Shown here: piece after piece, positions 25,393 through 37,705 of the stretch
How the letters are laid out: each line of letters begins with the position of its first letter
Numbering within the stretch: position 1 is the first letter of the stretch
Assembly (NCBI GenBank): GCA_016802295.1
Contig: JAESIW010000138.1
Location: 4,221,206 to 4,282,319, forward strand
Direction: 5' to 3'
Source: Brachionus rotundiformis
Lineage: Eukaryota; Rotifera; Eurotatoria; Ploima; Brachionidae
Length of the DNA stretch: 61,114 nt
Program-made: the position numbers and the translations under genes
The notes under the pieces: model-generated
The model's database searches: none
What the model saw: only the letters and a program-made list of their open reading frames with translations
Told to the model about the DNA's origin: nothing

Positions 25393-27049
25393 ATGATCAA
25401 AAAAAAATTATTGATAATATTATGTGCCATTTTGGCATTAAAAGGTTTAAACTTTTCAATAATAGCTAACCAAGGGCAACGAAACCTGGAAAAAGCTAAA
25501 GAAATTTTGGACAAATATCCTTTAATAGATGGGTAAAATAAAGAATACAAGTTATTTAGCTTGAAAAATAAAATTTATCACATTAAGACATAATGATCTT
25601 CCTCATATGATAAGAAACAATTTTAGAAATCAATTTGAATTATTTGATTTAAATGATATGAAAGAAAGTCTGGCAAAATTAAACAAATCAAGTGCAATCA
25701 CTCACACAGATATAAAAAGAATGAAAGAGGGAAAACTAACCGGTCAATTTTGGGCAATTTATGCCAGTTGTGAGTCAAATGCGAAAGATTCCATTCGGCG
25801 CCATTTGGAACAGATAGATGTTGTATATCGTTATGTGGAACAGTATCCAGAATATTTTCAATTAGTGACCAAATCACAAGAAATAATGGAGGCTTTTAAT
25901 GCAAAAAAATTCATAAGTCTTCTTGGTCTTGAAAGTGGACATGCCATCGACTCATCGTTGGCCATATTGAGAATGTTTTATGCTCTTGGTGTTCGATACA
26001 TGACCCTAACCCATAACTGTGATGTACCATGGTACATTTCAATCTATTTGGTTTATTTCAGTTTATTTATTTTATTCCAAAGGGCAACAAACAATTTAGT
26101 GGACAGACTAAGCAATGCATCTAGCTATGGTGGTTTGACTGACTTTGGTCGAAAAGTCATCAGAGAAATGAACAGACTGGGAATGATGGTCGACTTGTCA
26201 CATGTCTCACATCAAACCATGCTGGATGCTTTGGACGAGAGCAAAGCTCCGGTCATATTCAGCCATTCGTCTGTCCACGCTCTGTGCAACCACACTCGAA
26301 ATGTCCGTGACGATGTTTTGCTCAAATTGAAAGAGAATAAAGGAATAATAATGATCAATTTATATAATGGTTTTATCAAGCCAAATAATGAGGTTCCAAC
26401 TATGGATGATGTAATAGGTAGAGCTTTATTATTTTATTTTTAAGTTGATTAATTGAAGGTTTTATATAGCCCACTTTAATTATGTGAAAAATTTAATTGG
26501 AGATGTTGATAATATTGGCATTGGAGCTGATTTTGACGGAGTAGATTTAACTCCACCAGAGGTTGAAGATGTCTCCAAGTATCCAGACTTATTTGCAGCC
26601 TTAATTAAAAATGGATGGACTGAGGAAGAATTGGCAAAAATAGCCAGTCAAAATATTATCCGAGTTTTAAATAAAAACGAAGAAGTAATTTAAATTAAAA
26701 TATTTTTTAATTGATTGTTCTATTGGGTAAAAAGATAAATTAATTTAAAAATTAAGTTATTATTTTAAATACTTATATTCTTTCTTCATCTTATTATTCA
26801 AAAAATTTTAAAATGAGCATTTTAAAATTTTATAGACAATTTATCTTCTCATTTAGCTAAGATTTTGAAAAATTTTTCTTGCCAACGGAATTTAATGAAA
26901 CTAAATTTAAATTTTTATACTTATTTTGAAATCTGTAATTTTATATTTTTTAGATAGCAAAGTCCCTTGAAAATATTGAGCCAATCGACGACATAATTGA
27001 TCAAAAAGATTTAGGTGATTTGTATTCAGAGTGCAGAACTTCTTTTTAA
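25393..27049 (+). CDS. Membrane dipeptidase copy A, 5 exons, 409 aa, secreted form
   Basis: Zinc dipeptidase (renal dipeptidase/DPEP family, M19) that hydrolyses dipeptides and, in vertebrates, leukotriene D4 and cystinyl-bis-glycine. Exons: 25393-25532, 25588-26031, 26083-26417, 26470-26684, 26954-27049. The N-terminal hydrophobic stretch is a signal peptide. Zinc ligands and active-site residues are present: GHND (H,D), GLESGHA (E), LSHVSHQTM (H), FSHSSVHA (H), TRNVRDDVL (R) and GADFDGV (D). The C-terminus ends CRTSF with no GPI-anchor signal, unlike human DPEP1 (411 aa). Intron 2 (51 bp) has a length divisible by three and no stop. Exon 3 and that intron are nearly identical to copies B and C. 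Confidence 0.93.
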
Positions 27050-27199
27050 ATTCATTTTATTGTTTTATCTTTATTTAAAATTTGAATAAATTTTATAACC
27101 TTAAGTTTACCTTTTTTTTTATCTTTTGATATAATAAATTCAAAAAATTTGAGTTAATATGATATTTTTTTATTTAGAAGAAATAATTAAATAACAAAT

Positions 27200-28721
27200 A
27201 TGATAAAAATAGAATCGAAAAAACTAAAGAAAAGCTTTATAATCGGTATTCTCGTAGCCACTGTTAGTTTAATAATAGGTCTATCGGTTGGGCTTGCATT
27301 AACTCAAACAAAATCAAATGATAATTTAACCAAAGCCAAGCAATTGTTGACAAAATATCCTTTGATTGACGGACATAATGACGTACCAAGCATGGTTAGA
27401 AAGAACTTCAAGAATCAATTTAAACTATTCGATTTCAATGATCTAACACAAATAAAAGATCAATTGTTAGGAACAAATGGTGTTACACATACAGACATAA
27501 TCAGAATGAAAAAAGGCCAAATAGGTGCGCAATTTTGGGCTGCATACGCGTCTTGCGAAAGCCTTGCCAAAGATGCTATTCGCATTCACTTGGAACAATT
27601 GGATATGATGAAAAGACTGATAAACAAATTTCCAAGTGTTATGAGATATGCAGATAATACCAAAGGTAAAAAAAAATAAAAAAAAAAACTTATTTTAATT
27701 AAAAAATTAATTTAAGACCTTGAAAAGGCTTTTAACGAGGGAAAAGTAGCAAGCCTAATTGGTCTTGAAAGTGGTCATGCCATCGACTCATCGTTGGCCA
27801 TATTGAGAATGTTTTATGCTCTTGGTGTTCGATACATGACCCTAACCCATAACTGTGATGTACCATGGTACATTTCAATCTATTTGGTTTATTTCAGTTT
27901 ATTTATTTTATTCCAAAGGGCAACAAACAATTTAGTGGACAGACTAAGCAATGCATCTAGCTATGGTGGTTTGACTGACTTTGGTCGAAAAGTCATCAGA
28001 GAAATGAACAGACTGGGAATGATGGTCGACTTGTCACATGTCTCACATCAAACCATGCTGGATGCTTTGGACGAGAGCAAAGCTCCGGTCATATTCAGCC
28101 ATTCGTCTGTCCACGCTTTGTGCAACCACACTCGAAATGTCCGAGACGATGTTTTGCTCAAATTGAAAGAGAATAAAGGAATAATAATGATCAATTTTTA
28201 CAATGGGTTCGTAGCATGTGATCCTGATAATGCAGTTTTGTCCAATGTTGTTGGTAATAGGTCAAGATTTAGGCTTTTGGATATTAATAAATAATTTTCA
28301 TTTTTATTAGATCACCTTAATTATGTTAAGGATTTGATAGGCGTGGATCATTTAGGAATTGGTTCTGACTATGATGGAGTCCCTACGTAATAAAAATAAA
28401 TTTTAATTTTGATAATATCTTTTTTTGATTTTTTATTAAGAACTCCGACTGGTTTAGATGATGTTTCTATGTATCCTAATTTATTTAAAAAACTATTTGA
28501 TAATGGATGGTCTGAAGAAGAGTTGATTAAATTAGCTGGTGGAAATATTCTTAGGGTTTTCTATCAAGTTGAAAAAGTATTTTTGTTCTATTTTTGAATC
28601 TAAATTATTTTTAATTTTTATCTAGTATGCCCAATCAGTCAAAAATATTAAACCCATAAATGATATTATAGAACAGAATGATTTAGAGAATGACTTTAAA
28701 AAATGTCGAACTTCATTTTAA
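27200..28721 (+). CDS. Membrane dipeptidase copy B, 6 exons, about 419 aa, N-terminal anchor
   Basis: Same M19 zinc dipeptidase family as copy A. Exons: 27200-27665, about 27716-27867, 27919-28253, 28311-28386, 28441-28576, 28626-28721. The N-terminus has a long hydrophobic helix (SFIIGILVATVSLIIGLSVG) after basic residues, so it may be a type II anchor rather than a cleaved signal. All metal ligands are present (GHND, GLESGHA, LSHVSHQ, FSHSSVH). Intron layout differs from A and C. The intron inside the first GH motif is absent, and two extra introns interrupt the gene after ADNTK and after DYDGVPT. At the first extra intron the acceptor lies near 27715. One base there decides whether the frame is intact, so this junction should be checked. 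Confidence 0.85.
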
Positions 28722-29077
28722 CATATTTATTATTTTTTGATTTTACGCAGACTTAGCCCTTATCTTTTTTAACTTTTCAAAATAAATAATTTTTTTGATT
28801 ATTTTTATTAATGTGTTGAATAATCCTTTAATTTTAACTAATATTTAGATAAATTTTTGCAAGAATATTTAATTTGCTTTAAAATAATTAGTTAATAATT
28901 TAATCAAGATTGATCATTTACTATCCGGTTTTAACATGTGAAAAAATAGCCTCTATTATTAATTTAATTTAAATAGAAATTAAAAAGATAAATACAAATA
29001 TTATAACATTAGTTGTAAGTTAAATAATTTCATATATTTTTCTTAAATGTATATTTGCTCTATTACAATCAGACTAC
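28722..29077. other. Spacer between dipeptidase B and a convergent small gene
   Basis: AT-rich. It contains the 3' UTRs of two convergent genes and no other feature. Confidence 0.4.
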
Positions 29078-29600
29078 CTATTGAAAATTTTTGTTAAATT
29101 TTCGATCCAATTTTGCCAATTTGTTCCATTTTTGGTACCTGCAAAAAAGGTTTTAAAGGTTAACCTCAACTAAAAACTAACCAAAATAAAACTGAAAAAA
29201 ACTTGATATTTGATGGTCATTTCAGGTACGATTAGAATCATCCTAAGAGTGAAATTAGAACCAATAAAATAAAATACCAAAATTATTAGAAGATTCACTT
29301 CTTGAACAGAAAAATTCAGTACCAAATAGGTTACATGAAGATGTAATTTCTGCTTAATCAAAATAGATAACTTTCAAAGTTATCTTTCTTAACAGTATTG
29401 ACAAAAAATATGGTCAATTACCTAGATATAAATTTCTGCTTTAAATTCTTTTTCCTTAAACGCTCCTTGTGAAGAAAAGGGTCATTTTTGATTTCTTTAT
29501 AACTCTTTGATACTTGTGCGGTTTGGGAGTTAGCCCAAGAGTTTTTTGTTGGAATACTGGATGCCAATTTGACTTGTTTATTCTGGTCAAGTCCAAGCAT
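29078..29600 (-). CDS. Small lysine-rich protein, 2 exons, 79 aa, family not recognised
   Basis: Exons 29422-29600 and 29078-29138 join in phase (AG|G), using donor GTAATT and a strong acceptor TTTTTTTGCAG. The protein starts MLGLDQNKQVKLASSIPTKN, continues with PFLHKERLRKKNLKQKF and ends RYQKWNKLAKLDRKFNKNFQ. It is basic, hydrophilic, has no signal peptide or membrane helix, and is probably helical at its C-terminus. The good splice sites, start codon and non-AT-driven residue mix suggest a real gene. No function can be assigned. It sits on the opposite strand between two dipeptidase copies. Confidence 0.55.
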
Positions 29601-30159
29601 AAAAATTTGTATTTATTTTTCATTTAAAGTATGGAAGCCAGCTTATTAGAAAACAAACGGACATTTTTTTAAAGATGATTAAACGATTAAGGAAAAAATA
29701 TAATTAATAAAAAATTAATAAACTAGTTATTGATATGAGACTTTTTTTCATTTAAAAATTCTTTTTATTTTAAGTTGTTTTTATTATTATTTTAAACATT
29801 GAATAGATTGATTGACCTTAAAGAATTAATAAAATTTTTAATAAATTATTTCGTTTGTTTGAAATCTCTATATAAGATCATTGTTTAAAGATAAACCAAA
29901 TTGTAAACGATGCTTTTAAAACATCTCTTTTACCAATAATTAAACAGTAAAAATTTTATTATACTTTTTTATTTTGTGATTAGAAAAGAAAATGTATCTA
30001 AATAAAAATTTTAATTACTTTTATTATTTAATGATGTTAATATAAACGCAAGCTTCTATTTTTCATAGGATAAACAAAAAACATATCTTAAATGTTTTAT
30101 TTCAAGAATTTTTTTTAAATTCAATTTAAAAATCTAAACCTAAATTAATCAAAATTAAG
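29601..30159. other. Intergenic spacer before dipeptidase C
   Basis: AT-rich, with no coding signal or repeat. It lies between the divergent starts of the small gene (minus) and dipeptidase C (plus) and so probably holds both promoters. Confidence 0.4.
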
Positions 30160-31632
30160 ATGATAAATAATTTAATAAAAATAAGAGATTCTAAGCGAAA
30201 AAATAAAGTGATCGGAATCTTGTTTGTATTAGCTTTTGTAGGAACTATTACGGCTACAGTAATTGTCGTTGTTAATCAAACAAGCAATACCGCAAAAGCA
30301 AAGAGAATTCTTAAGAGCAACCCTTTGATCGATGGGTAATAAGGAGAATAAATTTTATAAAAGTTAAACTTGGCTTTATTTTCTAGCCATAATGATTTGC
30401 CATATATGATTAGAGAAAATTTTCGAAATATTTTTAAGAAATTTGATTTAAATGATCTACAAAAATTGGACAAAAATGAGCTACAAGGTACACAAGGTGT
30501 TACACATACAGATTTAAAGCGCCTAAAGGAAGGAATGATTGGAGGTCAATTTTGGGTGGCTTATGCTGATTGTGGCAGCACTGGAAAAGATGCAGTGCGA
30601 ATACATGTAGAAGAAATTGATGCTATAAAGAGATTTGTAAAAAAATATGAAAATGCCTTCAAATTTACCACCAAGGCGAGTGAAATAAGAGAAGCTTTTA
30701 ACGAGGGAAAAGTAGCAAGCCTAATTGGTCTTGAAAGTGGTCATGCCATCGACTCATCATTGGCCATATTGAGAATGTTTTATGCTCTTGGTGTTCGATA
30801 CATGACCCTAACACATAACTGTGATGTACCATGGTATAAATCTATGTGGTTTATTTCAGTTTATTTATTTTATTCCAAAGGGCAACAAACAATTTAGTGG
30901 ACAGACTAAGCAATGCATCTAACTATGGTGGTTTGACTGACTTTGGTCGAAAAGTCATCAGAGAAATGAACAGACTGGGAATGATGGTCGACTTGTCACA
31001 TGTCTCACATCAAACCATGCTGGATGCTTTGGACGAGAGCAAAGCTCCGGTCATATTCAGCCATTCGTCTGTCCACGCTCTGTGCAACCACACTCGAAAT
31101 GTCCGTGACGATGTTTTGCTCAAATTGAAAGAGAATAAAGGAATAATAATGATCAATTTTTACAATGGGTTCGTAGCATGTGATCCTGATAATGCAGTTT
31201 TGTCCAATGTTGTTGGTAACAGGTCAAGATTTAAGCTTTTGGATATTAATAAATAATTTTCATTTTTATTAGATCACCTTAATTATGTTAAGGATTTGAT
31301 AGGCGTTGATCATTTAGGAATTGGGTCTGACTATGATGGAGTTCCAACAACACCTGATGGTTTGGAAGATGTGTCAAAGTTTCCAAATCTTGTTAAAAAT
31401 TTACTTGATTATGGATGGACTCAAGATGAAATTAAGCAACTAATTGGTGGCAATGTTTTAAGAGTCTTATCAGATGTTGAAGAAGTAAATAGAAATTTAT
31501 TTTTGTTTTGTAAAGATTGATATTGTACTTTTCTAGTATGCAAAAAGTTCAAAATTAATTAGACCATTGGATGATATAATTAGTCAAAATGATTTGCCTA
31601 ATGAAAACAAAAAATGCAGAACATCTTTTTAA
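30160..31632 (+). CDS. Membrane dipeptidase copy C, 5 exons, 421 aa
   Basis: M19 zinc dipeptidase. Exons: 30160-30335, 30387-30833, 30881-31215, 31273-31484, 31537-31632, all in phase. The N-terminus has a basic head then a hydrophobic helix (VIGILFVLAFVGTITATVIV), a signal anchor or signal peptide. Catalytic and zinc motifs GHND, GLESGHA, LSHVSHQ, FSHSSVH and SDYDGV are intact, and the end CRTSF matches copies A and B. Its intron layout equals copy A. Its second intron is 47 bp rather than 51 bp, with a changed 5' part. From the end of exon 2 through exon 3 it is nearly identical to A and B. Downstream, exon 3's last part and the next intron match B only. Confidence 0.93.
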
Positions 31633-32330
31633 TTTCTCAATTCATTACAATTAATTATTTGATATATTTTTTAATTTACAATTTTGTATTAAAAAAAGTA
31701 ATAAATTTAGGTTCTGAAGAATTAGTTTATTTTTTATTATGAGAAAATTTATTTTTAAAAGAATATTTTTAATGATATTTTATAAAATTTATCAGCGAAC
31801 TTTTTTTTATAATTTTCTTTTAAATAAATTTTAGTGAACCGAAGAATATCGGCATTATCTTAATATCATTCTTCAATGGTCATATAATAAGTTTAGATTT
31901 CAAGTTAATAACAAATATAGTTTGCTAAGATTTTGTGATCACATAAAATTTTTAAACAATACCTAAGGATTGAAGATTAAATGATAGATATAGTTATCAT
32001 TATCATTTTGTTAATTTAGGTGGCTCATTCTGGTAATATTCATAATTGAAAGTAGAATTTTTTTGGAAGTCTTTAGAAAAAGCCTGAGATAGCCTCAATA
32101 TCATTTTCAAATATAATTTTAAGAATTAAAGGCGAACATAAATATTTTATAAAAAAATTATTATTCAAAAGTTATTAAAAATTAAAAAAACAATTTGAAT
32201 TAGATTTTTACAAATTTAGAATACACATTAAACATTTTAGATATAAAAATCAAAACATATCTTTTAAAAATTTCATAAAATAAATACTAATTGATAATTT
32301 AGCACGAAATTATTTTTTTTTTACATACAA
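31633..32330. other. Spacer between dipeptidase C and mind bomb A, convergent
   Basis: AT-rich, with the 3' UTRs of two convergent genes. No gene or structured repeat was recognised. Confidence 0.4.
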
Positions 32331-35300
32331 TTAATAAATTAGAATCTTTTTCTGAATCGATTTTCGACAAATGGGACACTCGTTCATTTGATCACCACAC
32401 ATTTGACATGTACCATGACCACATAAAAAGACCATATTTTTTTGCTTATCCATGCACACTGGACACATAGTCTAAACGCAATATTTGGTAAAAACAATAT
32501 CCATAAGAAAAAATAACCATTTACCTGTTCCTTAATGTCCTGAAGTTGTTGTTCAAGTTTTTTTAAATTCATGCAGCTTCCATCAAGGCTCTTTCTTGTG
32601 GTTGAATCTGTTTTAGAACCAAATATAGATACTTGTTTCTCAATAGGCATACGACACTTGATGCATTTTTTCAAAGGTTTTGAACAAGACTCACATGTTT
32701 GAATGTGACCACATGGTTCTAACACCACATTTGATACATGTTCGTCACAAATTACGCAATTTTCTAGTTGGATTCGTTCGAGAATTGTTTCCTTACAGGT
32801 CAAACACTTTTTAAGACGGCTGGAACACTCATTACATGCATTTATGTGATTACAAGGCTTAAGTAAAATTTCTTGTCTTCTATCGCAGCAAATGGGGCAT
32901 TCGCCAAATTCATATTTGAAATTCTCTATCAAGTCAGACTTTGCTGGTTCAAAGCTATGCTCTACCAAAAGCTTGGTTAGTTCTTGATCGTTGCAAAAAT
33001 CCAAAGGGCTCTGATTTTTGTTGTTTTTAGCAGAGAGACTTGAACCATTCTCAATCAAGAGGAGTGCAATATTATGAAATAAAGTTTTGCTAATCTTTTC
33101 ATCTTTGGAACCGCGCTCTGATCGGTTAGGACATTCTTCTTTGGCAATTAGATTAGAATTGTTTGGTTGTCTCGGGTCTTTATTGCTTTTTAGCTGGGAA
33201 ATTGTGTAATTTCTTAACAAACTGTGCAATGGTGTGTCACCATCTTTGTCCTTTGCATTCAAATCGCACTTATTCATCTTATTTTTTACCAGAGATTCTG
33301 ATATTCCATAGTTTAAGCGCTCAATTGCCAAGTGAAGAGGAGTTTGTTGACAATTATTTTGGATATTTATGTTCAAGAATTTTGAATATCTGAGCATAAG
33401 TTCCACTATTTCTTGGTAACTATTCAAACATGCTAGGTGTAATGCACTGAAACCATCTTCTTTTTTTTCATCCAAAAGCCAGTATTTTTTTAGATTTATT
33501 ACCTTGTCAAGTAGGTATTTCATTGAGCTGGAAATTTTGATTTGAAAATATAAATTTTAATAAAAATGTTTTCTTCCTGTATTCATTAATTATGTTTTTA
33601 AAAAATTTTTGATTTTTAATTTTTTTTATACAAGATATTTCTTTTTAAAATTATCATTTAAAAGTTTTTTTTTGGTCATCCCAACAAACAAAAATCTACT
33701 CCCCACAATATCAAAACCCTTACCCACATTTCAAAACTTTTCACCATAAAATTAGAATACTTTATGAAAAATCTTTATGCGTTAAAGTAATTGTAGTTGC
33801 GGCAACAATATTTTCTTAAAATTAATATTTTATTTTATTTGACTTATAAATTTTAATATTCGAACAAAATATATTTTTCTCTTAAAAACAATTTTTTGTG
33901 TTTAAAAGTCATTTGTGGGGAAAAGATTTTTATTTTTGACCAGAAGATGTTTTATTGTGGGTAGACAATAATCTCTTTTTTATTTCTTATTTTATATTAG
34001 CAAACATAAATCGAAGATAATCTTAGAGAACCTAAGAGACAAGTATCTGGGGCTGAAAATGGCTCGTCAAGCGGAGCATGAAAATTTCTAAAATAAAATT
34101 CAAACTACATGGTATTTCCAAAGAAAATATTTTGCTTTAAATATGATATTAGTATATGGTGTGCTTAATGTTTACATAAATTAAGCACTTTATCAGATCC
34201 TGTTCTTATTATGCAACCACCCCAGCTATTGGAACTCAATTTCATGTTAGATAATTCAATATCTTTCGATGAAGTAGTTATGCCTGTATAACAGGAACAC
34301 ATTTTTACACTGTCTTCAATGCTTAGATATAATTTTTTTTCTTTATGATAATTTGGTTTTTATTGATAATTCTTTTATCAGCCCTCGAAAATACAAATAA
34401 TTTAGTAGGAAGAATTTTTATCAGCTATATGATTTAAATGAAACGAGATTATTCATAATATTACTGATATTGATTTTAACTATTTTATAATCGCTGATCA
34501 AGGTATAAAGAATGTCTGCTTTTTCAAATTTATAAATTTTTTTTAGCTGGATTATTATACTAATTTTTTGTTATATTTGTTAATATTTGTTTAAATAAAT
34601 TGAGAAGAAAGCTTTTAGACTTAATTTAAAAATATATAATAAAAGTCTGTTCTAATTTAAAAATTAAAAATTAAACATATTATTTACAAATTAGAAATGA
34701 TAAATTCTTATATGGAATATATGTATTTTTTGAATTTTTCCGAATATCTTTCTGACGTCAAATTGTGTTTTAACTAATTGTCTAAATTCTATCAAAACAA
34801 ATATTTTCTTATCCATTTTTGTCTTATTTCATTTTTATCATAAAATTAGCTATTAGTTGAATAAATTTTTTTTTTTAATTATCTCTTAATACTTATCAAA
34901 AATAAAACAAAAATTAAAAATCAATACTCAATCAAATATAATAAAAAACTCAATTAAACTTAATCATGAACCAATTTACCTGACATTTCCCCTAAGAGCT
35001 GCGTGGTGTATTGAATTAAATCCATGTTTATTGCATACCGCTATATCCGCGTTTGCTTCCAAAAGCAAATTTATAATCTCATCATTTTTTTTGGTTATAG
35101 CATCATGCAAAGGTGTGTCTCCATCGATATCTTGCAGACTGGTATGAGCTCCGCAATTAAGCAGCACCTTAACCACGTCAATATGACCCTTGTTCACCGC
35201 AATGTGCAAAGCTGTTTGCATTTTTTTGTTTCTAGAGTTTAATTCCAAATTAGATTTGTCTTTTCCATTCATAGAGAACAAAATTTCGATGACTTTTGGT

Positions 35301-37235
35301 TCATTACCAAAAGAAGCGTGATGAATGGCTCGGTCGCCGTCTTTGTCCTCTGCTTCAAAGTCTGCATTTGCTTGAATCAAAAGCTTGATTACTTCCAAAT
35401 GACCATTTTGAGAAGCAGCATGCAAAGCAGAATGACCCGCAAAAAATGAGTTTACATTGACCCCTGGCAAACCAAGTATGTACTTGCATTTTTCTACCTC
35501 TCCATTTGCCGCTGCTTTTACCAATTCTTCGCTCAATTCATTGGTAATAAAAAATTTTTTACTCTTGCTTTGATCGACTTTGAAAACAGCCAAAGGATTA
35601 AATGTCCACGTTGTACCACAAACTTCTATTTTTAAATCGCCATCATCATAAATTTTAATGATTTTTCCAATTTGTCCAAGAGCCTTTATCCAAAAGTTTA
35701 AGTCAAATTTAAAATTTTTAATTAAGCTTTTACCGGTAGCATGGCATCAGCCCATTCTCCATGGCCATATTGGAGCCTTTTAACCATTTCTATTTCCGAG
35801 CAAATTTCGACCAAATCGTCCATTTTGAAATCTGAATCCTCTTGTTTTGTCAGATTATTACTGAACAGATCTATGAGATTGGAACTTTGGATTGAGCATT
35901 TGAGCAAATTGGTATTGCGGTCATCCGAATTGTTTAAATTTTGCACTTGATTTTCTGATATTTTGCCTTGAGTCAGAGTTAAGATTGCCGGATTTAGTGT
36001 CCATTTATTTCCGCTTGGATAAGTGACTTCAAAATCGTTATCAGAATCAATGCCAGTGATGACACCAGTATTTCCCAGACATTCAAACATTGCCTCGCAC
36101 CATCCTCCATGGCCCATTTGCAGTGACTGAACCACATCAAATTCTAGGTCTATATTGACCTTATCATTTATCTTAAATACTTTGACATCATCAATAATGG
36201 ATGAATTTGAGCTTGTGACTGATTTGGAAACATTTTTTGCAGCTGAATTTTTTAAAATTTTCAGCTTTGTTTTTCTCTCTTCCTCGCTGACCGACTCATT
36301 GCGTGAGTCATTTACATTTTTTTTGGACTTGCGGTAATCTTTATCTCCAAGAGCAGGCAGATGGTCCCTGTAGTAATAACCACCTTTTGCATCGCTTACA
36401 CATTTTAGATCACTCTTAAAATATTAAATTAGTAAAAAATTTAGTTAATCCTGTACTGAAATTATTACCATTCCTTCAAATCCAAGTCGGTACAAGTTCT
36501 TGGTTCCACTTTCCCAGTGAACAAATACGGCACTAAGCAGTGAATTGCTATTCCAATCTTGTACTTGAACCACTTTACCTTTTGAGCAAGAGCCCCTATT
36601 GTCTTGATCGTCCCATGACCAGTCAATGCCACGGACAACTTTTGCACCTGGATAAATTCCCTTGTAGCTAATTTTTTTAGATTTTTTTCTCGAATCAACC
36701 AAAACTCTTTTTAGTTTTGAAAAATAATTTTTTATTTATTTTTTAATTTAATTTTTTATCACTTTTCAGATAATTGAGTTAGTATCCTAAAAAAGCGATG
36801 CTTAGTCTGATGTTTGTCGTCATGATAGCAGCGTGAGCAAAGATTTATGTTTCTGTTATCATTAGCCAAGCAGTCAGCACATACCCATCTGATGCCAAAA
36901 AGGGGATTTTGGCCACATTCATGGCACTTGACTGATTCGTGGAAAAAACCGCACGGACTTGGCTCCAATATGCGAATATCGAATTCACCAGAACAACGGT
37001 AGTTAGCACCAGTTCCATTGTCCCAGACAACAACAACTTCCTCGTTGGATTCAAAGCTTCGGATGGTTCCGACATGACCCTCTCCACCTTGGAAAAATTT
37101 CAAAATTTTTAACAAAATTTAAATCTCTAATCTACCATCTTGCTTGGACCATTTCCAATCCGGACCTCTGACCACCCGGCACCCTATAAATCTGTTCAAA
37201 CTGCTCAAATCTTTGGACAAGTTTTGTTCGGCCAT
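32331..37235 (-). CDS. Mind bomb E3 ubiquitin ligase, paralog A, 7 exons, 1063 aa
   Basis: RING E3 that ubiquitinates Delta/Jagged ligands for endocytosis in the signal-sending cell of the Notch pathway. Exons: 37136-37235, 36763-37087, 36469-36706, 35734-36414, 34980-35683, 32525-33527, 32331-32471. Domain order matches MIB1: first MIB/HERC2 domain (RVVRGPDWKW, GGEGHVGTIR), ZZ zinc finger (CHECGQNPLFGIRWVCADC), second MIB/HERC2 domain (GAKVVRGIDWSWDDQD), the two MIB repeats (GHGGWCEAM, GHGEWADAM), about eight ankyrin repeats (GHSALHAASQNGHLEVIKLL), then three RING fingers (CPIC...CNH, CVIC...CGH, CPVC...CGH). The last RING and QLQDIKEQTMCPVCMDK are almost as in human MIB1 (1006 aa). It is head-to-head with NELF-C/D and is a tandem paralog of the gene at 41189-50670. 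Confidence 0.94.
33692..33931. mobile_element. 240-bp inverted-repeat element in mind bomb A intron 5
   Basis: AAAAATCTACTCCCCACAA (33692-33710) and the inverted copy ending at 33931 match at 17 of 19 bases. Nearby TACCCACA and TGTGGGTA strings extend the pairing. It is non-coding, most likely a MITE. It sits in the intron equivalent to the one that carries the miR-1 hairpin in paralog B. Confidence 0.45.
34000..34300 (+). pseudogene. Possible hAT/ZMYM1-like transposon relic
   Basis: The plus strand reads REPKRQVSGAENGSSSGA before a stop. SGAEN after a basic stretch is a start I associate with ZMYM1-like/hAT proteins in animals. Codons at about 34215-34275 (PPQLLELNFMLDNSISFDEV) may belong to the same relic. 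Evidence is weak. Confidence 0.25.
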
Positions 37236-37705
37236 TATTTTGCTTTTAGAGATTCAAATAAAAATTATTTTTGAGCAAAGTCTGAGTCTCGTATTTAGAA
37301 TCTAGCTATGAAATTTTTAATTTTTTTTCATCATGATCTAAATGAGAATATTTATTTAAAAATTTTCAAAAATTATTTAAACAAAAACGCCTCCTTGCTC
37401 AAATATTAAATGAAAATAAATAAATCCATGTAGCTTGGCAGGTGATATTGGAAAAATTTCTAGCATTATCAAGTTTATATCCATATTTAAAATATCTCTA
37501 AAAAATTTATCACAAGCTGCTATTTTAACCAAGCTATGTTCATAAAATCAATTGATCCCATCTTAAATTATAATTATGAAAAAAAAAATAATTTCCTCTT
37601 AGTTTTTGGAATTATTAAGATAATTCGTGCAAATTTCAAAATGCACAAAATATTTTTTTATATTAGTGTTACTATTTAAATTCATAATTTTAATTTTTGT
37701 TGAAA
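37236..37705. promoter_or_regulatory. Shared upstream region of mind bomb A (-) and NELF-C/D (+)
   Basis: The 470 bp between two divergent start codons must hold both promoters. It is AT-rich and no clear TATA or other core element could be singled out. Shared regulation of the two genes is inference only. Confidence 0.4.
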
